A stretch of 22,132 nt of DNA from Candidatus Melainabacteria bacterium. Lineage in GTDB: Bacteria > Cyanobacteriota > Vampirovibrionia > Obscuribacterales > Obscuribacteraceae. Positions 1-6,475 of the stretch are shown piece by piece (within the stretch, counting starts at the first letter, position 1; each line of letters starts with the position of its first letter). The translations under genes and the position numbers were made by a program. The stretch spans positions 1 through 22,132 of the forward strand of contig PLXC01000106.1 of NCBI GenBank assembly GCA_003151275.1, in the 5' to 3' direction. The notes under the pieces were generated by a model. That model searched no databases. It was not told the origin of the DNA and was given only the letters and a program-made list of their open reading frames with translations.

Positions 1-362
1 ATCGGAACCCGACTGGTATCGCAAGAGATACTTGCTTGTTTTATTGCAAGTGATAGCTTGCTTGTTTTTAAACGATAGCTTTCGCTACCCTCCAACGCAC
101 ATCCATTGACTATTTGATTAGTTCAATGGTTCCCCTTGTAAAGTGACAGCTTCTTAACGTTTGTCTCGTCAATTTGAGTGAAAGGTTTTGTATCTTTCAA
201 TCGCAACTCTCGATATTCAACTTTGTTTTGTTGTCTATCAGGAGCGAACCTGGCAACCCTTTCCAAGACCTTGATTATATAGCAAAGTTACAAGAATGCG
301 CGGAAGTCATGTATTACACTCTTTTCACATACTCAGGGTTTTGCGGTGCGTGACATCAAGGC
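1..362. other. Gene-free left edge
   Basis: I see no convincing coding sequence here. The stretch holds the tandem hairpins at 21-72 (listed separately) and an imperfect hairpin whose 7-bp arms CCATTGA (103-109) and TCAATGG (123-129) enclose 13 bases. The remainder is AT-rich and lies downstream of the minus-strand operon that ends at 363. No clear terminator for that operon is visible. Confidence 0.6.
21..72 (+). terminator. Two tandem terminator-like hairpins
   Basis: Two near-identical units of about 25 bases follow each other. Each has the stem GCAAG / CTTGC around a 5-6 base loop (21-35 and 46-61), followed by a T-rich run TTGTTTT (from 36 and from 62). A stem followed by T residues is the form of intrinsic terminators on the plus strand, so the pair probably ends a rightward transcript entering from outside the window. 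The stems are only 5 bp, so the termination role is inferred. Confidence 0.45.
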
Positions 363-917
363 TCAAACTTGCGCAAAATGACTCACGGCCCAAACATTGA
401 ACAACCATGCAATGACCGATCCTAGTATCGCTCCAATGAAAACTTCCTTCGGTGTATGCCCTAGGAATTCTTTAATACGTTCTTTGGATAACCGTGGATG
501 GTCTGAAAATAACTCAGTCATCATCTCGTTGAGAACTTTCGCTTGCAGCCCTACATGCCGACGAACGCCGGCCGCGTCATACATAACGATCATCGCCAGA
601 CACAATGCGATCGCAAACGAAACAGAATTGAAGCCTTCGATCAATCCTACCGATACCGCCATTCCCATCGTGCAACAACTGTGACTGGATGGCATTCCAC
701 CTGTCTTTGCCAACATGCGCATGTCAAGCTTTCCTGTCTTCACGAGCTTGGTAACAATCTTGAATGCTTGAGCTAAAGTGCTGCAGAGTACGGTGACGCA
801 AATTACTTGCCAACCTCTATTAGCACTGCCGGGAATCGCTTGGGCTGTGGTTGTAAGTACTGTCGGTGTGGCGGCGAAACTAGTCGCGAGCCAAATAAGT
901 GGTGACCAATCATGCAT
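363..917 (-). CDS. Divergent PAP2 family (DUF212) membrane phosphatase-like protein
   Basis: This 184-residue membrane protein belongs to the divergent PAP2 / DUF212 family, related to acid phosphatases and vanadium-dependent haloperoxidases. The hallmarks are GGMPSSHS (residues 73-80) and the later stretch DAAGVRRHVG with QAKVLN. Hydrophobic segments lie near the N-terminus, around residues 35-50 and 82-115, and at the C-terminal end. The gene starts 19 bases after the GGPP synthase stop, and a purine-rich AAGGGG overlaps that stop codon, somewhat far from the ATG. In cyanobacteria the same pair, prenyl synthase then DUF212, is commonly adjacent. This suggests a role in handling prenyl diphosphates or undecaprenyl/lipid phosphates, but no substrate can be read from the sequence. 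Confidence 0.85.
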   Translation of the reverse strand: MHDWSPLIWLATSFAATPTVLTTTAQAIPGSANRGWQVICVTVLCSTLAQAFKIVTKLVKTGKLDMRMLAKTGGMPSSHSCCTMGMAVSVGLIEGFNSVSFAIALCLAMIVMYDAAGVRRHVGLQAKVLNEMMTELFSDHPRLSKERIKEFLGHTPKEVFIGAILGSVIAWLFNVWAVSHFAQV

Positions 918-936
918 GGACTAAGTTGAAAACCCC

Positions 937-1890
937 TTAATTTACCCGGTGAATAGCATACTTGAGAAGCTCGTTGAGTGCAGGCGCAGAGCCAATCTCG
1001 ATGCCGTTATTTTCTAGAATTCCAAGACCTTCAGTTTCGAGTTCTTTCAATCTCTGCTTCGATCCATCGATGCCAAACAATCTTACCCAAGTCGCCTTTT
1101 GGCTGGCTTCGTCTTTGCCAGGTGTCTTTCCAAGTGTATTGATGTCACCGGTGACATCCAAAAGGTCATCAGTTATCTGGAATGCGAGACCGAGTATCTC
1201 TCCGAATCGTTTTAGATCTATGAGTTGGCGCTCATTTGCTTCTACCAATCGCGCCCCTGACCATATCGAAAACGTAATCAGTGCGCCTGTTTTGCGACGA
1301 TGAATCGATGCCAAAATGTCTTCGTCAACAAACTCTTTGTTTGAATGACCCTGGTCAAACGCGCCAGTGAAGTTCATGTCTTCAACTTGTCCACCAACCA
1401 TGCCATGAGCGCCGGTCGCGCGGGCGAGTTCTTTCGCTACTGAAAGCAGAACAGTGCGGTCAACTTGCGCCGGAGTTTCATCTATAAGGATTTCGTTTGC
1501 CAGCATTAGCAAAGCATCACCTGCCAGCAGTGCCATCGCCTCACCGAAGACCTTGTGGTTGGTTGGCTTGCCCCTTCTGAAGTCGTCATTGTCCATAGCA
1601 GGCAAGTCGTCATGAATCAGACTCATGGCATGCACCATTTCGATCGCGCAAGCGCACGGAAGAACAAGTTCCGCCACATCATCGTTCGGTCTGATCGCTT
1701 CGGCAGCCGCCATACATAAGAGCGCTCTAAGCCGTTTGCCGCCTGAGAGCACCGAGTAGCGCATTGAGTCCCAAAGTTTTTGCGGTTCGTTGTGGTTCAA
1801 ATATTGATCGAGACGAGTTTCGATTATGACTCGCCGATCAGACGCGTACGTTTTGAAATTGAAAGTGGAGTTGGATGCTGTTGGTCGCAT
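937..1890 (-). CDS. crtE: Polyprenyl synthetase, probably geranylgeranyl diphosphate synthase
   Basis: A trans-prenyltransferase of 317 residues that condenses isopentenyl diphosphate with allylic diphosphates. Both aspartate-rich metal sites are intact: the first is DDLPAMDND within LIHDDLPAMDNDDFRRGKPT, the second DDLLDVTGD. The first has the two-residue insertion of the bacterial/plant type. The residue five positions before its first Asp is Met (MSLIHDD), as in plant and cyanobacterial GGPP synthases, whereas E. coli IspA (FPP synthase) has Tyr there. This points to a C20 product. The KPTNHKVFGE and LAGDALL motifs fit the family. The ATG at 1888-1890 lies 5 bases past the stop of the upstream membrane-protein gene with no strong Shine-Dalgarno, so translation is probably coupled. 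Confidence 0.92.
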   Translation of the reverse strand: MRPTASNSTFNFKTYASDRRVIIETRLDQYLNHNEPQKLWDSMRYSVLSGGKRLRALLCMAAAEAIRPNDDVAELVLPCACAIEMVHAMSLIHDDLPAMDNDDFRRGKPTNHKVFGEAMALLAGDALLMLANEILIDETPAQVDRTVLLSVAKELARATGAHGMVGGQVEDMNFTGAFDQGHSNKEFVDEDILASIHRRKTGALITFSIWSGARLVEANERQLIDLKRFGEILGLAFQITDDLLDVTGDINTLGKTPGKDEASQKATWVRLFGIDGSKQRLKELETEGLGILENNGIEIGSAPALNELLKYAIHRVN

Positions 1891-1895
1891 ATTAG

Positions 1896-2444
1896 TTATA
1901 AGTTTTTTGAGCGCTGCTTCAGCACGGCCATCGCGTTTTGCGCGACCTTCAGACCGAACATTCCCCAGCGGAATATATTTTTCTCTTTTTGAATAAACAT
2001 CATCACGAGTGGACTTACGGTTTTTAGCAGCTCACTAACGCCACCATAACCTTGGTCGTCTACTTCGCGTGTCAGCTTTCTCCGCAGCCCTGCGAGCTCG
2101 TCGCGAGCTATATTTAAGTCAACGAACGCTTGATCTCGCGCCAGGTAGGCAATTTCTTCCGCCTGAGCGAGAAGGTCCATGATCTTTCCGTGCCCGATGG
2201 CGATGCCCAAACAGATTACCGAGAACAGCAGCATCACTTCGATCAATGCAATCTTGCCAGCCAAAATCGGATTGAGAGCAATTGCCACAGCCAAGATCGA
2301 AATTCCGTTCACTATTCCAAGTGCAATCGCACCTTTGATCACATCTTCGAGGACTCGGCGCTGCTTTCTGAACTCAGCAGCGTGATCGATCTGAACGGGC
2401 ACCACCGATTCAACAAGTATTTTATTTACGTCAGACTGAGTCAT
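1896..2444 (-). CDS. Hypothetical two-helix membrane protein
   Basis: I do not recognise this 182-residue protein. A hydrophilic N-terminus (about 1-35) is followed by two long hydrophobic segments (about residues 37-60 and 63-84) that would form a hairpin in the membrane. A charged, probably coiled-coil region follows (about 88-130, rich in Glu, Asp, Arg and Ala), then a weakly hydrophobic part near residues 140-170. It is translated between the acyl-CoA dehydrogenase (6-base gap) and the GGPP synthase (5-base gap), so it is co-transcribed with both. The operon position suggests a link to lipid or isoprenoid metabolism at the membrane, but this is only positional inference. Confidence 0.75.
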   Translation of the reverse strand: MTQSDVNKILVESVVPVQIDHAAEFRKQRRVLEDVIKGAIALGIVNGISILAVAIALNPILAGKIALIEVMLLFSVICLGIAIGHGKIMDLLAQAEEIAYLARDQAFVDLNIARDELAGLRRKLTREVDDQGYGGVSELLKTVSPLVMMFIQKEKNIFRWGMFGLKVAQNAMAVLKQRSKNL

Positions 2445-2450
2445 AAAAAT

Positions 2451-3620
2451 CTATTTGAGCAGGGAGCGTGCGATCAACATGCGTTGAATTTGATTTGTAC
2501 CTTCGTAGATTTGGCCAGCTTTTGCATCTCTGAAGATGCGTTCGAGAAGTTTGTTTGGATCCATACCGGAGATGCCGGCAATAGTGATCGCCTCTGTGGA
2601 AACACGCATGGCTGCGTCAGTTGCTTTGATCTTCGCCATGGCGGCGACGATCACATCTTGATCGCCGCGATCGATTTTGTTGGCGGCTTGATAAGTCAAA
2701 ACGCGCCCGGCCTCTACATCTAATGCTAGATCACCAATCAGGTGATAGAAAGCGCTAATCTCACTAGCAGGCTTCTCTTTGACCGCCGCAATGGCACCTT
2801 CTAAAGCACCTTGTGCCCATCCGGTTGATTGAGCAGCGATCGTCACACGACCCTTGCCGAGGCTCGATAGAGCCACCTTCCTTCCGGCTCCATGCGGTCC
2901 GAGCAAATTTTCTTTCGGTACTTTGCAGTCGCTAAGTACAATCTCGCAAGTGGCATATCCGCGCATTCCGAGCATGTCGAATTTTTGTCCGATTTCGAAG
3001 CCTGGAAAATTTCTTTCGACGATGAAGGCGGTTATGCCAGGATCATCTACCTCGGCTAGCCGGGCCATGACGATGTAGTAGTCAGCCGATGCGCCGCTGG
3101 TGATGAAGGTCTTTGTGCCATTGAGGATGTATTGGTCACCGACCAGCCGTGCAGATGTTTCTATCGCTGCGGTATCTGAGCCAGCGGCCGGTTCAGTTAG
3201 TCCAAAGGCGGCCAGGTATTTTCCTGAAGAGGAAGGGACCAGGTATTTCTTCTTCTGCTCCTCCGTGCCAAACCTATAAATAGGTTCTTGGCACAAAACA
3301 TGGACGCCGAGCGAGCTCATGATCGGCACACAGCGCCTACCGAACTCTTCATTGACCAGGCAAAAGCTGACGTAGTCGCCACCCGAGCCGCCGTAAGTGG
3401 TTGGGAAGGGCAGGCTGCCGAGCCCCTCTTTACAGGCTGCCTCGAACAGGTCTCTGCGAAATGCGTTCTCAGAGTCAGACTTGATTACGTCGCTGAGTGG
3501 AATGGCGTCCGCAAAGGCTCTGGCTTTGTCTAGCCATTTTCTCTGCTCGGCAGTGAATAGGGAAAATTGATTGCCTCGCGTTTGTGGCGATGGTTCTGTC
3601 TTCAGCATCTTGGAGTCCAC
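2451..3620 (-). CDS. Acyl-CoA dehydrogenase
   Basis: A full-length FAD-dependent acyl-CoA dehydrogenase of 389 residues that introduces the alpha-beta double bond in acyl-CoA during fatty or branched-chain acid breakdown. The FAD/substrate signature GLTEPAAGSDT lies at residues 140-150. Near the C-terminus is IYEGTNQIQR, whose Glu373 is at the place of the catalytic base of the medium/short-chain enzymes (Glu376 of human MCAD). Chain length specificity cannot be read. The frame opens with GTG at 3618-3620; an ATG four codons later (3606-3608) is at least as good, because the likely promoter at 3635-3643 would leave only about 8 bases before the GTG. It is the first gene of the operon leading to GGPP synthase. 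Confidence 0.93.
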   Translation of the reverse strand: MDSKMLKTEPSPQTRGNQFSLFTAEQRKWLDKARAFADAIPLSDVIKSDSENAFRRDLFEAACKEGLGSLPFPTTYGGSGGDYVSFCLVNEEFGRRCVPIMSSLGVHVLCQEPIYRFGTEEQKKKYLVPSSSGKYLAAFGLTEPAAGSDTAAIETSARLVGDQYILNGTKTFITSGASADYYIVMARLAEVDDPGITAFIVERNFPGFEIGQKFDMLGMRGYATCEIVLSDCKVPKENLLGPHGAGRKVALSSLGKGRVTIAAQSTGWAQGALEGAIAAVKEKPASEISAFYHLIGDLALDVEAGRVLTYQAANKIDRGDQDVIVAAMAKIKATDAAMRVSTEAITIAGISGMDPNKLLERIFRDAKAGQIYEGTNQIQRMLIARSLLK

Positions 3621-3634
3621 GCGGTAACTTGTTA

Positions 3635-3643
3635 ACTATACCA
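3635..3643 (-). promoter_or_regulatory. Extended -10 promoter for the acyl-CoA dehydrogenase operon
   Basis: On the minus strand TGGTATAGT provides an extended -10 (TGn plus TATAGT, 5 of 6 consensus bases). No good -35 hexamer is present at 16-18 bases, which is usual for extended -10 promoters. Transcription would begin near 3628, leaving a leader of about 20 bases if the ATG at 3608 is the start. Confidence 0.45.
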
Positions 3644-3781
3644 GTGACAGTGGCTCAACGAGGGCAAAGTGGTGACACTAGTTGATGGGCTACAATTAAC
3701 CAGATGCAGCTCGCCCGACCTTTTCTGCACAGCCGTCGCCGCGACCGCCGTTCCCTTGCTTGCAAAGCGCCATACTCCAAA

Positions 3782-4762
3782 ATGCCCGCTCTAATTAAAC
3801 CAAAACGACTTCGGGCTGGCGATACGGTCGGTATTGTGGCGCCGTCGAGCCCTGCTTTTGAGCAAGGGCACACCGAATACAGCTTCCGCCGTCTGGAGAA
3901 GCTCGGGCTCAAGTACAAACTGGGTAAGCACGTTTTCGAGCGCTATGGAGACCTCGCTGGCCGGGATGAGGCGCGGCTGAATGATCTACATTCGATGTGG
4001 TTAGACCCCGACGTCAAGGCAATCATTCCTTTGCGTGGTGGCAACGGTTCGGTGCGTCTTTTGCCTCATATCGATTTTGAATTGATCAAAAACAATCCGA
4101 AAATTTTGATTGGTTATAGCGATATAACCGGGCTGCTCATTCCGATTCATCAGAAAACTGGATTGGTCACTTTTCACGGACCAACTCTGGGCAACTTTTT
4201 TGAAGCTGAGTACACCTATCGTCACTTCAAGGATGCCATTATGGGCGATAGTGCCATTGGTGTCATTGCAGATCCTGATGAGGAGGCTTATAAGCCGAAA
4301 TATCCACCACCACGGCTGGTGCTGCATGCAGGCAAAGCCAGCGGACAACTGATCGGCGGATCGTTGACCCTCATCAAACAGATGATGGGAACACCTTTCG
4401 AAATTGAGACGAAAGGAAAAATTCTTTTTCTTGAAGATGTAGGGGAAGAGCCACACAGTGTTGAGCGCATGCTGGTTCAGTTGATGCTGGCGAATAAATT
4501 GCAAGACGCTGCGGGGATAATTTTCGGAGAGAGCGTTGACTGCAAACCCGGTGAGAGCAAGCGAAAGGTCTCTCCACTGAATGCCAGCCTAGAATCCGTT
4601 CTGAGGGACCTCTTGTCTGATCTCAAAATCCCAGTAGTGTATGGATTGAGGCTTGGTCACGGTGTGGAAAAATTCACCTTGCCACTTGGGGTGATGGCGA
4701 CGCTGGATGCAGTTGATAGCGATAAAGTGACTTTCTGCATTGACGAGATTGCAACCAGTTAA
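3782..4762 (+). CDS. ldcA: Muropeptide LD-carboxypeptidase (S66 family)
   Basis: A cytoplasmic serine peptidase of 326 residues of the LdcA/MccF type, which removes the terminal D-Ala from tetrapeptides recycled from peptidoglycan. The catalytic triad is present: Ser113 in IGYSDITG, Glu218 in ILFLEDVGEE and His293 in LGHGVEKFTLP, matching Ser115, Glu217 and His285 of the Pseudomonas enzyme. The N-terminal RAGDTVGIVAPSSP motif is typical and begins right after the chosen ATG at 3782. The frame stays open upstream to an ATG at 3704, but those 26 extra residues are Arg-rich and unlike the family. A TACAAT at 3691-3696 could be a -10 box. The stop codon lies one base before the ATG of the paralogue. 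Confidence 0.9.
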   Translation: MPALIKPKRLRAGDTVGIVAPSSPAFEQGHTEYSFRRLEKLGLKYKLGKHVFERYGDLAGRDEARLNDLHSMWLDPDVKAIIPLRGGNGSVRLLPHIDFELIKNNPKILIGYSDITGLLIPIHQKTGLVTFHGPTLGNFFEAEYTYRHFKDAIMGDSAIGVIADPDEEAYKPKYPPPRLVLHAGKASGQLIGGSLTLIKQMMGTPFEIETKGKILFLEDVGEEPHSVERMLVQLMLANKLQDAAGIIFGESVDCKPGESKRKVSPLNASLESVLRDLLSDLKIPVVYGLRLGHGVEKFTLPLGVMATLDAVDSDKVTFCIDEIATS

Positions 4763-4763
4763 T

Positions 4764-5714
4764 ATGACAACAAAGACACTTCTTAAAGCAACTGCTCTGA
4801 AACCTCGAGATCGGGTAGGTCTGGTAGCTCCTGGCGGGCGACCTTACAAACCATCTGTGGTGTCACGTGCAGTTAAGCTGATCCAAGAAATGGGATTCGA
4901 GCCGGTAGTCGGCCAGAATGTTTTAGAGGTCAGGGGTCACAACGCCGGCACTGTGGAGCAGCGTGTTGGCGACTTAAATCGATTTTTGAATGATGATTCG
5001 ATCGCCGCATTGCTTTGTATTACTGGTGGATTTGGCGCTTTGTCTCTATTGCCGCACTTAGACTACGAGGCGATTAATAAGCATCCGAAAATAATCGTGG
5101 GGGGTGGGGAAAACACAACTTTATTATTGGCAGCGCATTCGCGATCTAACTTGGTTTCCTTTCATGGACCGAATCTTGAGGATGTTCGAAGCCAGCACTG
5201 TTTTGACAGCCTTAAAACCGCGTTGACCAGAAAGTCTGCTTTAAAGCCGATCGTGCCTGCCACCGTAAACGGTGCCTGGTCTGGCGATCACAGTTACGTG
5301 CCGATCGAGGGCGTTGGTCAAGGAGCCCTATTGGGCGGCAATTTAACAGCCCTTGCTTCACTATTTGGCACACCCTTTGAACCAAGTCTCAAAGGCAGCG
5401 TTGTTTTTCTAACTGACCACGACGAGCGCAATGATATATTGGATCGGTGGTTTACTACCCTTTATGTCTCGGGTCAGTTGGCATCTGTGGCAGCTGTTGC
5501 AGTCGGATTATTTGATAATTGCGGAAACAAAGGCTCTTTCAATCTGCTCTCTGTAGAGGATTCGTTCTCGGAAAGATTATTGCAGCTTAAGATCCCAAGC
5601 CTGTTTGATTTTCCGGTTGCCGGTGGTTACCATCCAACTGTGCCACTTGGAGTTAATTGCATGCTAGACACTCGGATCCAGCGCTTAGAATTCTTAGAGG
5701 CTTCGCTAATCTAG
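4764..5714 (+). CDS. Second S66-type paralogue lacking the catalytic triad
   Basis: This 316-residue protein is a tandem paralogue of the preceding LD-carboxypeptidase: it shares KPRDRVGLVAPGG at the N-terminus, PKIIVGGGENT, LVSFHGPNL, LGGNLTAL, FGTPFEP and TVPLG in the same order. The active site is not conserved. The nucleophile Ser of GYSD is replaced by Gly115 (GGGEN), the Glu of FLED by Thr217 (FLTD), and the His of LGHG by Gly288 (AGGYHP; a His lies two residues further on). It is probably a non-catalytic pseudoenzyme that still folds, perhaps regulating or partnering the active copy. The ATG at 4764 overlaps nothing and is preferred to the TTG at 4740 inside the first gene; translation is probably coupled. 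Confidence 0.85.
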   Translation: MTTKTLLKATALKPRDRVGLVAPGGRPYKPSVVSRAVKLIQEMGFEPVVGQNVLEVRGHNAGTVEQRVGDLNRFLNDDSIAALLCITGGFGALSLLPHLDYEAINKHPKIIVGGGENTTLLLAAHSRSNLVSFHGPNLEDVRSQHCFDSLKTALTRKSALKPIVPATVNGAWSGDHSYVPIEGVGQGALLGGNLTALASLFGTPFEPSLKGSVVFLTDHDERNDILDRWFTTLYVSGQLASVAAVAVGLFDNCGNKGSFNLLSVEDSFSERLLQLKIPSLFDFPVAGGYHPTVPLGVNCMLDTRIQRLEFLEASLI

Positions 5715-5813
5715 CCAGTCGCCTCCAGCAGCGTTACTTATAGTCTACGTTATGTGATCCTTGGTGAATTAAGTGCCCGCCGCCGGTGCTGCTTTTTAGG
5801 ACGGCGCCTAAGA

Positions 5814-5832
5814 AAATACATTAATTGTATTT
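5814..5832. promoter_or_regulatory. 19-bp palindrome, possible operator
   Basis: Perfect 7-bp arms AAATACA (5814-5820) and TGTATTT (5826-5832) flank a 5-base centre. The site sits about 110 bases before the response-regulator gene and overlaps its candidate -35 box, the expected place for a repressor site. The function is inferred. Confidence 0.35.
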
Positions 5833-5858
5833 GTAAACTTGCTAATTTTGCGTAGACT
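5831..5858 (+). promoter_or_regulatory. Candidate promoter of the receiver-domain gene
   Basis: TTGTAA (5831-5836) and TAGACT (5853-5858) are separated by 16 bases; each matches 4 of 6 consensus positions. The leader to the ATG at 5940 would be about 75 bases. The match is modest. Confidence 0.3.
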
Positions 5859-5939
5859 AAAGGTAAGTACCATTAGTGGCCGTGGACTACAGACCACAAA
5901 GAAGTCAAAGAACCTTTAGAACAACAGGCATCAAGTCGA

Positions 5940-6389
5940 ATGAACGAGCCGCCAGACAATCAAGCAACTTTGCTAATCATTGAAGACAACGAAACTCAAC
6001 AGTACGTTCTGAAAGAGCTTTGCCACAAATTTGATTACGACGTGCACGTCGTCTCTTCTGGTGAAGAGGCATTGAGTGCATTGTCCTGCGCGCGATACAC
6101 GGCTATTTTAATGGACATCGCCCTTGGTGGCATGGACGGTTTCGAATGCACGCGCCGGATTCGCGAAATGGAAGCGAAGATGAGACGACGTACACCGATC
6201 ATTGCTGTCACTGGTCATGTTGGAGATAAACATCGTTGTTTGGCGGCCGGTATGGACGATTTCATAAGCAAGCCTTTTGAAATTGAGGATTTCCGCTTGA
6301 TGCTGCTCCGCAACGCATACCACTCAGCAAGAGTAAATCTGAAGCTCTTACGCGGCTACATCACCAAGCAAGAAGAATCCGGCACCTAA
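5940..6389 (+). CDS. Stand-alone response-regulator receiver (CheY-like)
   Basis: A single receiver domain of 149 residues with all phosphorylation-site residues: acidic pair Glu15-Asp16, phospho-acceptor Asp59 in ILMDIALGGMDG, Thr91 in AVTGH and Lys111 in ISKPF. About 25 residues follow the domain without an output domain. Such proteins relay phosphate or act by protein-protein contact. The sequence style (MDGFECTRRIRE) resembles receivers attached to hybrid histidine kinases, so a kinase elsewhere in the genome is the probable partner; none is nearby. No good Shine-Dalgarno precedes the ATG. A REP-like repeat lies 39 bases after the stop. Confidence 0.9.
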   Translation: MNEPPDNQATLLIIEDNETQQYVLKELCHKFDYDVHVVSSGEEALSALSCARYTAILMDIALGGMDGFECTRRIREMEAKMRRRTPIIAVTGHVGDKHRCLAAGMDDFISKPFEIEDFRLMLLRNAYHSARVNLKLLRGYITKQEESGT

Positions 6390-6427
6390 CGGCCCTTAGA
6401 TTTCAACATCGGCACCAGTAGTGAAAA

Positions 6428-6451
6428 TGGAGCGCGGGCATCTTGCCCGCC
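6428..6451 (+). repeat. REP-like palindromic repeat, copy 1
   Basis: The motif GGAGCGCGGGCATC is followed by TTGCCCGCC, so that GCGGGC and GCCCGC can pair as a 6-bp stem with a 5-base loop. It lies between two convergent genes, 39 bases after the receiver gene. Related copies occur at 17537, 18537 and 21839. Confidence 0.6.
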
Positions 6452-6475
6452 TATGTCGCGAAGCGAAGCATTGAT

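Noticed and set aside
2130..2723. Plus-strand frame of 197 residues
   Set aside because: It runs antisense across the end of the acyl-CoA dehydrogenase and the membrane-protein gene, both supported on the other strand.
3704..3781. N-terminal extension of the first LD-carboxypeptidase
   Set aside because: The extra 26 residues are Arg-rich and unlike the family, whose start matches the ATG at 3782. A possible -10 box lies only just upstream of the earlier ATG.
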